From positions 1 through 41,159 of the forward strand of contig CACIJX010000004.1 of assembly GCA_902587085.1 (NCBI GenBank): a stretch of DNA of 41,159 bases, given 5' to 3'. The notes beneath the pieces were generated by a model that saw only the letters and a list, made by a program, of their open reading frames with translations, did not search any database and was not told the origin of the DNA. Both the position numbers and the translations under genes were made by a program. The DNA is from an uncultured Pelagibacteraceae bacterium (lineage in GTDB: Bacteria; Pseudomonadota; Alphaproteobacteria; Pelagibacterales; Pelagibacteraceae). Below, piece after piece: positions 10,856-21,028 of the stretch. Positions within the stretch are counted from its first letter, which is position 1; the number at the start of each line of letters is the position of its first letter.

Positions 10856-11122
10856 ATGAAAATATTTTTTTATAAATCTTTAATAACTTTTGTTTTAGTA
10901 TTTATTTTTTATCAACTTACTATTGGCGCAAAAGTAAGGGACTTAGAATCTAAGATTAATAATATCTCGTCTAAAGAAAATATTGAATATATAAAAGATA
11001 AGGTAAGAGAAGAAATGAAAAATGCAATAAATAAAGATAAATATTTTGAAGAGCAGGATGCTATACTTTTGAGGAACTTTTTAGATAAAATTTCATCTGA
11101 ATTAAAAATTAAACCAAATTGA
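10856..11122 (+). CDS. Small membrane-anchored protein of unknown function
   Basis: 88 residues. One hydrophobic N-terminal helix (about 4-24) acts as a signal anchor or uncleaved signal, followed by a charged, probably helical and partly coiled region (VRDLESKINNISSKENIEYI and on). No catalytic motif is visible and I do not recognise a named family. It starts 2 bases after the glycosyltransferase stop codon, so the two are almost certainly cotranslated; a partner role for that enzyme is inference only. Codon use and composition match its neighbours. Confidence 0.7.
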   Translation: MKIFFYKSLITFVLVFIFYQLTIGAKVRDLESKINNISSKENIEYIKDKVREEMKNAINKDKYFEEQDAILLRNFLDKISSELKIKPN

Positions 11123-11194
11123 GTTGAATAAAATAATTTTTTTATTGGCTATGCATAATAACATAGTAGACATAAAAGTTTTGGATTTAAAAAA

Positions 11195-11800
11195 ATGCAA
11201 ATAACCAAAATTAAAAAAAAAATTAATAAAAAAAAGCTATTTGAAATAACTTCAATAATTCAATCTGAAAATAAATCATCAATAATTTCATCCCTTTCAA
11301 AAAGAAATATTGTTTTATTTTTAGAAAAAACAATAGAATCAAAAAAATTAGAATTATTTGTAGCAACATACAAAAAACGTATAGTAGGATACGCAATAGT
11401 TGCCCTTAGAAATAAGTATTTAAAACAAGTTTTTAATCAATACATTTTAAACTTTTTGTTCGATTTAATTTTTAGACTCAAAATAGTTACACTCTTAAAT
11501 GCATCAATGTCTTATATGAAATTGGATAATATTTTTTTAGGTAAATTTGAAAAAGAAAAAATTTCAAACTCAATAAATTTAAATATGATAGCTATACACA
11601 AAAAACATCAATCAAAAGGTATAGGTGAAAAGTTGATGAAATTTATAATAAAAGATTTTAGGAAAGATTCAAATTATATTTCATGCGAAATTGAAAATTT
11701 AAGATCTAAAAAATTTTACCAAAAAAAATTAGGTTTTAAACAAGTAGGAATTATATTGAGAATTCCAAAATTAATGCAAATATTAATTAAAAAGATTTGA
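11195..11800 (+). CDS. GNAT-family N-acetyltransferase
   Basis: 201 residues, very Lys/Ile-rich. The C-terminal half carries the GNAT core: a beta-strand LNMIAIHKKH, then the acetyl-CoA pyrophosphate loop QSKGIGEK at 139-146, helix LMKFIIKDF, and the late motif NLRSKKFYQKKLGFKQVGI at 168-186. The middle (about 75-110) is hydrophobic and longer than in minimal GNATs. The substrate is unknown; location after a membrane glycosyltransferase and opposite sugar-type enzymes suggests acetylation of an amino sugar or small amine, which is inference. Its 3' end overlaps the convergent DegT-like gene by 14 bases. Confidence 0.8.
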   Translation: MQITKIKKKINKKKLFEITSIIQSENKSSIISSLSKRNIVLFLEKTIESKKLELFVATYKKRIVGYAIVALRNKYLKQVFNQYILNFLFDLIFRLKIVTLLNASMSYMKLDNIFLGKFEKEKISNSINLNMIAIHKKHQSKGIGEKLMKFIIKDFRKDSNYISCEIENLRSKKFYQKKLGFKQVGIILRIPKLMQILIKKI

Positions 11801-13040
11801 TCTTTTTCTTATAAAAGTCTGAAATTAAATAAACAATGAAGTTTATATAATTTTCTTTAATCTTTATATGATTGGGTAAACATAAGATTTTATTCTCATA
11901 AAAATTTTTATTACTTCTTTTAATATTATTAAAAATTTTTTGACAATCTACATATTGTATAAATTTCGTTTCTACTCCATTGCTTAATAAGTATTTTAAT
12001 AATTCATTTTTTCTTTCCACAATTATTGGAAAATCGTTAAAGTTTTGAAAAGTAGAGGTATTTAATTTTATTAACTTAACACCCTTGATATTCTTTTTTT
12101 TTAATTCACGATAATAAAATAAATTATTTTTTTCTTTGGTTTGTTGTATGGATTTAAAGTATTTGATATCCTCAAGTTGTAACCAAATCATATTTAAAGA
12201 AAATCTGCTAATCTTAGTAAAATAATTATTTGGTATAATTGTTTTCTTAAATTTCAAACTTGGATATAAAATTTTTAAGACATAATTAATATTATTTTTA
12301 TGGGCCCATTTAGTTAAAGGTAAAAATATTGGTTTATAAATAAAATTATTTGATAAAACTTTTAATATTAAAAATGTCTGACACTGAAAAAAATATTTTA
12401 AAAAGGGAAATCTTTTAAAATTTTTAATTTCATTTTTTGCATAATTTAAAAAATCTTTATTATTAGTTGAGACCATACCGCCGAACATCCCGCTAATATT
12501 TTTCATTATGTTAAAACTATGAAGAGTGTAATCACCAAAACTTCCTGCAAAAACCTTAATTTTTTTTGTTTTATAATAGTTACCAAAGTAAATAGCATTG
12601 TCCTCAATTAATGGAATATTGTTCTTTTTACAGATCTTTTTTACATCAATTATATCATTTTGATCGTTGAAAATATTAGTAGTAACAACGCAAAGTGTTT
12701 TTTTATTAATATCTTTAATTAAGTCATTGGATGAAAGCGAAAGATTTTTGTTAAGTTTTGAAAATACAAGCTTTAATTTTAAATTTTCACAAATATTTAC
12801 CATCTCAGCTAAATTATAAGAGCTTATGATTATTTCGTTTTTTTCTGGATTTACTAATTTTAAATATTTTAAAACTAAATAAAAACCTACCCTTAATTGA
12901 CTTGTTAAAATTGAATATTTTTTTTTTGTTATTTTATTAAATTTCTTACAAATTTCATTTTCAATATTTTTTTTATTTTTAAAAAATGAAATTAAGAAAT
13001 AAAAAATTTTGAGATATAGGAATATTCTAAAAAAACTCAC
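11787..13040 (-). CDS. DegT/DnrJ/EryC1-family PLP-dependent aminotransferase-like protein
   Basis: 417 residues. The fold-type I core of sugar aminotransferases is recognisable: LIEDNA with the PLP-ring aspartate near D147, then SFGDYTLHSFNIMKNISGMFGG, where K180 aligns with the Schiff-base lysine of 'GDxGxFSFxxxKNL...GGxVxT'. Family members usually transaminate a keto sugar on a nucleotide, using glutamate. The sequence is divergent, Asn/Lys/Ile-rich, and has a hydrophobic N-terminus (about 3-20) that might associate with the membrane. It is the last gene of the minus-strand accessory trio, 2 bases after the GMC-like oxidoreductase stop. A sugar or sugar-lipid substrate is inferred; family assignment is moderately sure, activity less so. 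Confidence 0.72.
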   Translation of the reverse strand: MSFFRIFLYLKIFYFLISFFKNKKNIENEICKKFNKITKKKYSILTSQLRVGFYLVLKYLKLVNPEKNEIIISSYNLAEMVNICENLKLKLVFSKLNKNLSLSSNDLIKDINKKTLCVVTTNIFNDQNDIIDVKKICKKNNIPLIEDNAIYFGNYYKTKKIKVFAGSFGDYTLHSFNIMKNISGMFGGMVSTNNKDFLNYAKNEIKNFKRFPFLKYFFQCQTFLILKVLSNNFIYKPIFLPLTKWAHKNNINYVLKILYPSLKFKKTIIPNNYFTKISRFSLNMIWLQLEDIKYFKSIQQTKEKNNLFYYRELKKKNIKGVKLIKLNTSTFQNFNDFPIIVERKNELLKYLLSNGVETKFIQYVDCQKIFNNIKRSNKNFYENKILCLPNHIKIKENYINFIVYLISDFYKKKIKSF

Positions 13041-13042
13041 TT

Positions 13043-14446
13043 TTATATTAACTTTCCAATTCGCCTTGCATTAGCAATAACCCATCCTAATGGATATTTG
13101 TTTGACTTAAAATTAAAAACAGAACCATCAATGATATAAATATTTTTATTGCTTTTCAGTTGACATTTATCATTTACTGAAAGTTTTCCATTATTGTTAA
13201 AGGGGATCGTCCCAAAATAATGATAATCTGCTCCTGGGCCGGGATAAAGAGTTTTAAAAATCGGAAATATAATTTTATTTTCAAACAAAAATTTAAAAAT
13301 TTTTTTATTAGATTGCCTCAAATAATCTTTAGCATCAGTCTTTTTACTGTATATTTCGAATTTTTCTTTTGTTTTTTTTATAAAAATATTGCTATGTGAT
13401 GAATCTAATAAAATATTAGAAAAAATCATTCTGCTTTTAATAAAATTAAAGAAAAATTTGAAAGGTCTATAAAAAGGGTAGGCATCAATTAAAGACTCAG
13501 TAATTAACTCATTTCCCGGTCTAACATCTGCGCAAAATTTTCCTGATTTACTTTTAATTTGTAAAACTGAAGGAGTGAAATCTAAATTATATCTTAAAGA
13601 TTTTTTAGCTAAAAAAACACTTAATAATCTTTGATGGTGTTTTACTTTAATTTCTTTATTTACTTTTAAAAAATCAATAATAATTTTTGTTGTAGCTAAG
13701 GTACCAGAGGCAAAGACTACCTTGTTTGCCAAAAAGGTGACTTCTTTCTGGTCAAAATTATTACAAACTATTCTAATTTTTTTTTTATCTTTGTAAATTT
13801 TTTTTACATAATAGTTGTGAGAAATAATTTTACCTTTTTTTTTAATTTTATTAAAAAAGTTTTTTGAAGTTAATTTTGATTTTTCTTCTTTCACATTATT
13901 TAAATTATTCATTTTTAGATTCTTGGATAGAAATGCTAAAATCGGCTTTTCACATTTTAATTCGCTATTTCTTAAGTCTAAAATTTTTTGAAGAAAATTT
14001 GGTATCTTAAAATTATTATTATAAATAATTTTCCTATTTTTTTTAAATTGCCCTATTAAACCATATTTAACTAAAAATGTTCTAAAGTTTTTCTGGATAT
14101 CATTAAATAATTTTTTATTTATATTTTTTTGGTCATTATAAAATTCATTGTCCATCTGAAGACCCCAATAGTTTGAGAGGCCTCCGCTGTTAAGAACGCC
14201 TAGAACTTTACAATTATTGTTTAAAAAAAAATTATTATAATAAAAATATTTATCTACATCATTTTGCTCACTTTTCATTTGAGCAGGTAAAATTCTTTTT
14301 TTTTTATTTTTAATTTTTTTTAACTTTTTTGGGGAGATAACATGAATTTTTTTATGACTATCTAAGTATGTATCAATAAAATTTAAAGCAGAAAGCCCAC
14401 TTCCCACAACAATTAGATCTACTTTTTTTACAACTTCTTTTATCAC
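13043..14446 (-). CDS. GMC-like FAD-dependent oxidoreductase
   Basis: 467 residues. The N-terminal dinucleotide fold VDLIVVGSGLSALNF (G15, G17) binds FAD. GGLSNYWG at 88-95 matches the flavin-contacting 'GG(S/T)...W(G)' segment of GMC relatives, and the C-terminus keeps the HxxGT box (YHYFGT), IIDGSVF and a final ANARRIG helix, as in glucose-methanol-choline oxidoreductases. The usual Asn-Pro after the second conserved loop is replaced by KYP. The family oxidises alcohols, often on sugars. The gene overlaps the upstream membrane protein by one base (TAATG) and is 2 bases from the downstream DegT-like gene. Alcohol oxidation followed by transamination would convert an OH to an amine on one substrate; this is inference. 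Confidence 0.72.
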   Translation of the reverse strand: MIKEVVKKVDLIVVGSGLSALNFIDTYLDSHKKIHVISPKKLKKIKNKKKRILPAQMKSEQNDVDKYFYYNNFFLNNNCKVLGVLNSGGLSNYWGLQMDNEFYNDQKNINKKLFNDIQKNFRTFLVKYGLIGQFKKNRKIIYNNNFKIPNFLQKILDLRNSELKCEKPILAFLSKNLKMNNLNNVKEEKSKLTSKNFFNKIKKKGKIISHNYYVKKIYKDKKKIRIVCNNFDQKEVTFLANKVVFASGTLATTKIIIDFLKVNKEIKVKHHQRLLSVFLAKKSLRYNLDFTPSVLQIKSKSGKFCADVRPGNELITESLIDAYPFYRPFKFFFNFIKSRMIFSNILLDSSHSNIFIKKTKEKFEIYSKKTDAKDYLRQSNKKIFKFLFENKIIFPIFKTLYPGPGADYHYFGTIPFNNNGKLSVNDKCQLKSNKNIYIIDGSVFNFKSNKYPLGWVIANARRIGKLI

Positions 14447-15990
14447 TATTCACACTTTTTAAATTCAAATTTAACAAAAAATTCATTTATTTTTTTTTCT
14501 TTTAAACATGTTTTATTAATTAGTGAATAAATATTTTCCGGTGTTACTGGAAATATTGAATAGATAACTTTAATGTTGTTATTTGCTATAACTTTTTCTG
14601 TTAGGTTCCTATAACTTTCAAAATATGAGCTTTGAGGAAGTGGATAGTCAGTTCCGTCAAGAACATGCCATCTAGTAGTAGAGTATAAATTTTCACCTAT
14701 AATAGCAGATAAAAACGGGTAGTTTCCTAGAACCATTTTTTTTCTTTTATCTTTTTTTAAATAAGTTTTGATTTCGTTTATAATTTTAATTTCATTCATT
14801 GGATCTTCCTTAAATTGAGGTGAAATCCATTTTAAACCGTCAAGTTTATTATCAATTAATTTAGCATCTACAGCTTTACTTAAGTTTACATCTTGCATTT
14901 CGTGAAACTTTCTCCCTTCGTTAAACCTCTCATGATATTTGATGGTTAATAAAAGACATAAAATAATAGTAAAATAACTCAAAAATTTTTGATTTACTAA
15001 AATGTTAATAACTCCAAGTATTAAAGGTATTAAAAAGAAAATAAATATTTGATTTCTTGTGAGGATTTGGTGAAAAATTAATATTAAAGCACAAGATATT
15101 ATTATTGCTGATATATAAGTATCCTTGCTAATTAAAAACCTATTTTTATTTATTTTTTTTGCACTTACAATAATTAAAATTAAAAGACCTAATAAAATGA
15201 ATTTAAAATTTCCCATTACGCCAATAATTGAAACATTTAAATTTTCAAATCTACTCGAGGCAATTGACTGGGGATAAACAAAGTACTGTTCGATAAAATC
15301 AGAATAGTTTATTCCAACTGAAAGCCCAAACAAAAAACTCATTAATATAAAAGAAATACTTCCATAAAATAAAGGAGGTAACAAATAAGTTTTTTTATTA
15401 AAAAAAATATAAAAAACAAAAATTGGAATAGTACTTGCCATTAAATAAATTGCAGGAACTTGTTTGGAAAAAAAGGCTAATATAAAAAAAATAGGAGTAA
15501 AAAAAGTTAAGTATTTTGACTCCGTATTAATACACATTAAAATCATATAAATTGCCAATAAAGAAAAAAATGATGAATGGTGATCAACAAATGGAGTGCC
15601 GCTTGATGGATAGGCTAAAATACTAAAACATAAAGAAAAAAATAAACTCTTTTTGAAATTTAGTCCCAAATTTCTAAAAGTTAAAAATGTAAATATTGAA
15701 ATAACTATATTTATTAGTGATGCATGAAATACATAGGTTTTCCAATTAACACCAAACAAAAGAAATAAAAATGCTTGTGAGTAATCAATAAATGGTCCTG
15801 ACACAACCCAGTAATCTTTAAAAGGGTGATATCCTTTTAATATCATTGAGCCTGTTTCGAAATGCGAAAAGCTATCGTGGGGAAAAACTCCTTGGTTTGC
15901 ATAGTATTGATTAACAGCCAATGAAAAGATTGAAATAACGATTATTCCAAAAAAATTATTCTGGTTTATTATATTTTTAAAAAAATTCAA
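14446..15990 (-). CDS. Polytopic GT-C-like membrane glycosyltransferase
   Basis: 514 residues with about ten hydrophobic segments and a soluble C-terminal portion (about 365-514). After the first helix, the loop QGVFPHDSFSHFETG carries D39 at the place of the GT-C acidic catalytic residue, followed by GYHPFKDYWVVSGPF, a loop pattern common in dolichyl-phosphate-sugar-type transferases. SGTPFVDHHSSFF near 128-140 resembles a second periplasmic loop. The likely role is transfer of a lipid-carried sugar outside the inner membrane. Its ATG lies one base after the mdh stop, so it reads as an appendage of the mdh operon. Donor, acceptor and named family cannot be determined; a flippase or polymerase-like role is a less likely alternative. 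Confidence 0.65.
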   Translation of the reverse strand: MNFFKNIINQNNFFGIIVISIFSLAVNQYYANQGVFPHDSFSHFETGSMILKGYHPFKDYWVVSGPFIDYSQAFLFLLFGVNWKTYVFHASLINIVISIFTFLTFRNLGLNFKKSLFFSLCFSILAYPSSGTPFVDHHSSFFSLLAIYMILMCINTESKYLTFFTPIFFILAFFSKQVPAIYLMASTIPIFVFYIFFNKKTYLLPPLFYGSISFILMSFLFGLSVGINYSDFIEQYFVYPQSIASSRFENLNVSIIGVMGNFKFILLGLLILIIVSAKKINKNRFLISKDTYISAIIISCALILIFHQILTRNQIFIFFLIPLILGVINILVNQKFLSYFTIILCLLLTIKYHERFNEGRKFHEMQDVNLSKAVDAKLIDNKLDGLKWISPQFKEDPMNEIKIINEIKTYLKKDKRKKMVLGNYPFLSAIIGENLYSTTRWHVLDGTDYPLPQSSYFESYRNLTEKVIANNNIKVIYSIFPVTPENIYSLINKTCLKEKKINEFFVKFEFKKCE

Positions 15991-15991
15991 A

Positions 15992-16951
15992 TTAACTAAG
16001 AGTTTTATCTATTTTTTTTGCTGCATCAAATAATTCCTGCACAGAATTAATTGATTTTTTAAAATTTTTTTTCTCATCTTCAGTAAGATTTATTTCAATA
16101 ATTTTTTCAACTCCATTTTTGCCTATTATGGTTGGAACTCCTGCATATAGATTTTTTACTCCATATTCTCCATTCAAAAATGCAGCACAAGGCAATTCTT
16201 TTTTTAAATCTTTTAAATAACTTTCAGCCATTTCGACTCCTGATGCTGCTGGTGCGTAAAAAGCTGAACCTTTTTGAAGATGTTTTACAATTTCCGCCCC
16301 ACCTGTTTTTGTTCTTTCAATTATAGTGTCTAGTTTCTCCTTTTTAATTTTGCCCTCGGAAGTAAGCTCGCTAAGTAATTTTCCATTAATTTTTGTATGA
16401 TTAATCATTGCTACCATTGTATCACCATGACCCCCCAAAACTAAAGATTGGATTTGATTAATCGGAACATTCATTTCTTTTGACAAAAAATATTTAAATC
16501 TTGATGTATCCAATATACCTGCCATACCAACAACTTTAGTTTTAGGAAGTCCCGAATACTTTTGGAGAGCCATTACTATAACATCTAAGGGATTAGTTAT
16601 ACATATTACAAATGCATTGGGGGAATTCTTTTTTATTCCATCGGCAACTTGCTTAATAATTTTAAGATTGGTTCCAAGCAAATCATCTCTGCTCATTCCT
16701 GGTTTCCTTGGAACTCCTGCAGTAATAATTATTACATCCGAATTCTTAATATCTGAATATTTATTTGTACCTGTTAAACTTATATTAAAATTTTCTACTC
16801 CTGATGATTGAGCAATGTCTAAAGCCTTACCTTTTGCAATGCCCTCAACAACATCAAAAAGAACTACATCTCCCAATTCTTTTAGTGCGATAAGATGTGC
16901 GAGTGTTCCTCCTATTTGACCAGCTCCAATTAAAGAAATTTTTTTATTCAT
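15992..16951 (-). CDS. mdh: Malate dehydrogenase (NAD)
   Basis: Oxidises malate to oxaloacetate in the TCA cycle. 319 residues, the LDH-like type found in alphaproteobacteria. Visible: [12 protein letters not shown] at 9-20 (NAD binding), D33 for the adenine ribose, substrate arginines R82 and R88 in [19 protein letters not shown] near 119-124, R151 in LDTSRF, and the catalytic histidine H175 in GGHGDTMV. Arg at position 82, rather than Gln, separates malate from lactate specificity. It lies one base after mmsA and one base before a membrane glycosyltransferase gene. Confidence 0.97.
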   Translation of the reverse strand: MNKKISLIGAGQIGGTLAHLIALKELGDVVLFDVVEGIAKGKALDIAQSSGVENFNISLTGTNKYSDIKNSDVIIITAGVPRKPGMSRDDLLGTNLKIIKQVADGIKKNSPNAFVICITNPLDVIVMALQKYSGLPKTKVVGMAGILDTSRFKYFLSKEMNVPINQIQSLVLGGHGDTMVAMINHTKINGKLLSELTSEGKIKKEKLDTIIERTKTGGAEIVKHLQKGSAFYAPAASGVEMAESYLKDLKKELPCAAFLNGEYGVKNLYAGVPTIIGKNGVEKIIEINLTEDEKKNFKKSINSVQELFDAAKKIDKTLS

Positions 16952-16952
16952 T

Positions 16953-18446
16953 TTATTTCATAGTAGGCATTACAAATTCTGGATCTGATTTAATTCCTGA
17001 TGGCCATCTTGAGGTAATTGTTTTTAATTTAGTATAAAATCTTACACCCTCAGGTCCATGTATACTTTGGTCCCCAAATAAAGATCTTTTCCATCCACCA
17101 AAGCTGTGGAATGCCATCGGAACAGGTATTGGTATATTTATTCCTACCATTCCAATTTTTACATTACTCGCAAATGATCTACCTGTATCGCCATCTCTTG
17201 TAAATATACTTGTACCATTCCCAAATTCATGATCATTAACTAATGATAATGCTTCACTGTAATCTTTTGCTCTTACAACTGAAAGAACAGGACCAAATAT
17301 TTCCTCTTTATAAATTCTCATATCTTTTTTAACATGATCAAATAGACATCCTCCCATATAGAAGCCATTTTCGTAACCCTGAAGTTTTAAATTTCTTCCG
17401 TCCACAACAAGCTTTGCGCCCTCTTTAATTCCAACATCCACATAGCCTTTAACTTTTTCCAAGTGTTCTTTGGTAACTAATGGACCCATTTCTGATTTTT
17501 TATCTAATCCTGGACCAATTTTTAAAGACTCCACTTTTTTTGATAAACTTTTTACTAGAGGATCAGCAATTTTACCTACTGCTACTGCTACTGATTGTGC
17601 CATACATCTCTCACCCGCAGAGCCATATGCTGCCCCCATTAAACCATTTACTGCTTGGTCTAAATCACAATCTGGCATTACTACGCAATGATTTTTTGCT
17701 CCGCCTAGGGCTTGGACTCTTTTTTCATTTTTCGCACAATTTTCATATATATATTTAGCAATAGGCGTCGATCCTACGAAACTAACTGCAGCAATGTCTT
17801 TGTTGTTAATAATTGCATCGACAGCTTCTTTATCTCCATTAACAACATTAAACACTCCTGGGGGGAGACCGGCCTCTAAAAATAATTCTGCTAATTTCAT
17901 AGAGCAGGATGGATCTTTCTCAGAGGGTTTTAAAACAAATGTATTTCCACAAGCTATTGCAATTGGAAACATCCACATTGGGACCATTGCAGGAAAGTTA
18001 AATGGTGTAATGCCTGCACAAACTCCAAGTGGCTGTCTCATAGACCAACTGTCAACATTTGTACCAACATTCTCTGTAAATTCTCCTTTAAGCAATTGTG
18101 GTATACCACAAGCAAACTCTACGACCTCTAATCCTCTAGTCAAGGAACCTTTGGCATCTTCGTAGACTTTTCCGTGTTCAGAAACAATAATTTTTGTAAG
18201 CTCGTCATAGTTTTTTTCAATCAATTCTTTAAATTTAAAAAGGACTCTAGCTCTAAATAGTGGAGTTTTTCCTGACCAATTAGGTAAGGCTTTTTTGGCA
18301 GCATCAACAGCTTTGTTTAAATCAGCACTGCTTGCAAGATTCACATTAGAACTTACCTCACCGGTAGCTGGGTTAAAAATCTTTGCTGTTCTTTTAGACA
18401 AACCTTTTACAATTTTGCCATTAATAAAATGCTCTATTGAATTCAT
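16953..18446 (-). CDS. mmsA: Methylmalonate-semialdehyde dehydrogenase (CoA-acylating)
   Basis: Converts methylmalonate semialdehyde to propionyl-CoA, or malonate semialdehyde to acetyl-CoA, with NAD+ and CoA, in valine, beta-alanine or inositol breakdown. 497 residues, family length. Visible: [19 protein letters not shown] at 136-154, [12 protein letters not shown] near 223, [12 protein letters not shown] at 248-259 and catalytic C281 in [11 protein letters not shown]. These last two stretches are characteristic of MmsA/IolA rather than other aldehyde dehydrogenases, and there is no general-base Glu in the usual place, as expected for this CoA-dependent group. It sits between sdhB and mdh in a TCA gene run. 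Confidence 0.95.
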   Translation of the reverse strand: MNSIEHFINGKIVKGLSKRTAKIFNPATGEVSSNVNLASSADLNKAVDAAKKALPNWSGKTPLFRARVLFKFKELIEKNYDELTKIIVSEHGKVYEDAKGSLTRGLEVVEFACGIPQLLKGEFTENVGTNVDSWSMRQPLGVCAGITPFNFPAMVPMWMFPIAIACGNTFVLKPSEKDPSCSMKLAELFLEAGLPPGVFNVVNGDKEAVDAIINNKDIAAVSFVGSTPIAKYIYENCAKNEKRVQALGGAKNHCVVMPDCDLDQAVNGLMGAAYGSAGERCMAQSVAVAVGKIADPLVKSLSKKVESLKIGPGLDKKSEMGPLVTKEHLEKVKGYVDVGIKEGAKLVVDGRNLKLQGYENGFYMGGCLFDHVKKDMRIYKEEIFGPVLSVVRAKDYSEALSLVNDHEFGNGTSIFTRDGDTGRSFASNVKIGMVGINIPIPVPMAFHSFGGWKRSLFGDQSIHGPEGVRFYTKLKTITSRWPSGIKSDPEFVMPTMK

Positions 18447-18472
18447 TTTGTTATTAATGATTAATTAAGCTT

Positions 18473-19249
18473 TTAGCCTGATGCAAGCATTTTTTTAATA
18501 GATCCAATTGCTTTAGCAGGATTTAAACCTTTTGGGCAGGAATTAGTGCAGTTCATAATTGTATGACATCTATACAGCTTAAGCTCATCTGCAACTTTTT
18601 TTAATCTTTCTTTTCTTTCCTCATCTCTGCTATCAGTTATCCAACGATATGCTTGTAATAAAACTGCAGGGCCCAAATATTTGTCTCCATTCCACCAATA
18701 ACTTGGGCAAGAAGTTGAACAACATGCACAAAGTATACACTCATAATATCCATCAAGTTTTGCTCTGTCTTCTTGTGACTGTTTGATCTCTGTTGATGTT
18801 TTTTCTCCAACTTTTGTTTTTAACCAGGGTTCTACAGACTCATATTGTTTGTAAAGTGTTGTTAAATCACCAACTAAATCCTTGATTACTTTCAAGTGGG
18901 GTAATGGATAAATATTTAATTCACCTTTAATATCAGAGTGGGATTTTATGCAGGATAATGTATTTACTCCATCGACGTTCATAGCACACGAACCACAAAC
19001 ACCATGCGCACAAGATCTTCTAAAAGTTAATGTAGAATCAATTTGATTTTTAATTTTGAAAAGAATGTCTAATACTTTTGGTCCACACTCATTTAAATCT
19101 ACTTCAAATGTATCAATTCTTGGATTTTCATTGCTAGATGGGTTCCACCTATAAATATTAACTTTTTTTAAATTATTTGATCCAGTTTTATCTTGATAAT
19201 ATTTGCCTTTTAAAATTTTTGAGTTTTGCGGAAGGCTAAACTGAACCAT
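18473..19249 (-). CDS. sdhB: Succinate dehydrogenase iron-sulfur subunit
   Basis: Electron-transfer subunit of complex II linking the SdhA flavin to the quinone site. 258 residues. Visible: the 2Fe-2S ligands in CAHGVCGSC and a later Cys in TLSC; the 4Fe-4S motif [12 protein letters not shown]; and the 3Fe-4S ligands around [14 protein letters not shown]. All three clusters therefore appear intact, including the CxxS/CxxC features of the family. It overlaps sdhA by one base. A 26-base spacer leads into mmsA. Confidence 0.98.
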   Translation of the reverse strand: MVQFSLPQNSKILKGKYYQDKTGSNNLKKVNIYRWNPSSNENPRIDTFEVDLNECGPKVLDILFKIKNQIDSTLTFRRSCAHGVCGSCAMNVDGVNTLSCIKSHSDIKGELNIYPLPHLKVIKDLVGDLTTLYKQYESVEPWLKTKVGEKTSTEIKQSQEDRAKLDGYYECILCACCSTSCPSYWWNGDKYLGPAVLLQAYRWITDSRDEERKERLKKVADELKLYRCHTIMNCTNSCPKGLNPAKAIGSIKKMLASG

Positions 19250-21024
19250 TAATATACTCTCTCCCTTGGTGGAAAGTATTGAACATCATTTGTCAAAGTT
19301 TTTGCATGAACAGGTCTATAGGCAACTTTAACATTGTTTCCTTTTTGCCAAGCCAAAGTATGCGTCATATATTTTTTGTCATCTCTATTTTTATAGTCTT
19401 CTCTTGCGTGAGCTCCTCTGCTTTCTTTTCTATGATAAGCCGAGTCTATTGTTGTCATTGCCTGTCTTATAAGATTATCAAATTCTAGGGTTTCAACAAG
19501 ATCTGTATTAAATAGTAAAGATTTATCTGAAACAGATATATCTGTCATTCCTTCAAAAGGTTTTCTAATCTCATCCATGCCTTTTTTTAATGTTTTTTCT
19601 GTTCTGAAAACTGCACATTTAGATTGCATTGTTCTCTGCATTGACAATCTAAGTTCAGAAGTTTTTGTTGAACCAGATGAGTTACGAAGTTTATCAAATC
19701 TATCTAAACATTTATCAGTTTCACTTTTTGGTATATCTTCATGCGGAGTTCCGGGTTTAATAAGCTCGGCTGCTCTGTTTGCAGCTGATTTTCCAAACAC
19801 TACTAAATCTATTAAAGAATTTGACCCTAATCTATTAGCACCGTGAACGGAAACACATGCGGCCTCTCCTATGGCCATCAATCCGGGTACCGTAGACTCT
19901 TTTCCATTTAAAGTTAAAACTTCAGCTTTATAATTTGTTGGAATTCCGCCCATATTATAATGTACAGTCGGAACCACAGGGATCGGGTCTTTCCTTACAT
20001 CTACTTCACAAAATGTTTTTGCAGACTCTGCAATGCCAGGTAATCGCTCCTCTATTACTTTGGGATCAAGGTGATCTAAATGTAAATTAACATAATCTTT
20101 GTTTTTACCTACTCCTCTTCCTTCATTAATTTCAACTGCTATCGATCTACTTACAACATCTCTTGAGGCCAAATCTTTTGCTTTTGGAGCATATTTTTCC
20201 ATAAATCTTTCACCCTTTGAGTTTAAGAGATAACCACCTTCACCTCTAACACCCTCTGATATCAATGTTCCTACTCCGTAAATCCCAGTTGGATGAAATT
20301 GAACAAATTCCATGTCCTGTAATGGTAATCCTGCTCTTAACGCCATACCATTTCCATCTCCAGTACATGTATGAGCTGAAGTTGCAGTATAATAAACTTT
20401 ACCATAACCTCCTGTAGCTAAAATTGTTATATGTGATCTAAATCTATGTATTGTCCCATCATTCAAGTTCCAGGCAACAAGACCTTTGCACTGTCCATTC
20501 TTCATTAAAAGATCTAAAGCGAAATACTCTATATAAAATTCTGTATTATGTTTTAGTGCTTGTCCATATAACGTATGAAGTATAGCATGACCAGTTCTGT
20601 CGGCAGCTGCACAAGTTCTTTGGACAGAATCATTTCCGTAATTTTTGGTCATTCCACCGAAAGCTCTTTGATAAATTTTTCCATCCTTAGTTCTACTGAA
20701 TGGAACACCATACTTTTCTAATTCGATTACAGCCTTTGGAGCCTCTTTGCACAAATGCTCTATGGCATCTTGATCTCCAAGCCAATCAGAACCTTTAACA
20801 GTATCATACATGTGCCACCTCCAATCGTCCTCTCCCATATTACCTAGGGCAGCTGATATCCCACCTTGTGCAGCTGATGTATGACTTCTTGTCGGAAAAA
20901 CTTTTGAGATACATGCGGTTTTTAAACCAGCTTCAGAGAGACCTACCGCTGCTCTTAAACCTGAGCCACCTGCTCCCAAAACCACAACGTCGTATTCATG
21001 ATCTATAATTTTGTATGTGCTCAT
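19249..21024 (-). CDS. sdhA: Succinate dehydrogenase flavoprotein subunit
   Basis: Catalytic subunit of complex II that oxidises succinate to fumarate. 591 residues. Visible: FAD-binding [14 protein letters not shown] near 13-26, the covalent flavin histidine H48 in [11 protein letters not shown], substrate/FAD region [12 protein letters not shown] near 235, active-site arginine in ASRDVVSR, and [18 protein letters not shown] near 390. Its C-terminus ends with YFPPRERVY, typical of alphaproteobacterial SdhA. Placed 4 bases after sdhD in the order sdhC-sdhD-sdhA-sdhB. Confidence 0.99.
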   Translation of the reverse strand: MSTYKIIDHEYDVVVLGAGGSGLRAAVGLSEAGLKTACISKVFPTRSHTSAAQGGISAALGNMGEDDWRWHMYDTVKGSDWLGDQDAIEHLCKEAPKAVIELEKYGVPFSRTKDGKIYQRAFGGMTKNYGNDSVQRTCAAADRTGHAILHTLYGQALKHNTEFYIEYFALDLLMKNGQCKGLVAWNLNDGTIHRFRSHITILATGGYGKVYYTATSAHTCTGDGNGMALRAGLPLQDMEFVQFHPTGIYGVGTLISEGVRGEGGYLLNSKGERFMEKYAPKAKDLASRDVVSRSIAVEINEGRGVGKNKDYVNLHLDHLDPKVIEERLPGIAESAKTFCEVDVRKDPIPVVPTVHYNMGGIPTNYKAEVLTLNGKESTVPGLMAIGEAACVSVHGANRLGSNSLIDLVVFGKSAANRAAELIKPGTPHEDIPKSETDKCLDRFDKLRNSSGSTKTSELRLSMQRTMQSKCAVFRTEKTLKKGMDEIRKPFEGMTDISVSDKSLLFNTDLVETLEFDNLIRQAMTTIDSAYHRKESRGAHAREDYKNRDDKKYMTHTLAWQKGNNVKVAYRPVHAKTLTNDVQYFPPRERVY

Positions 21025-21028
21025 AAAA

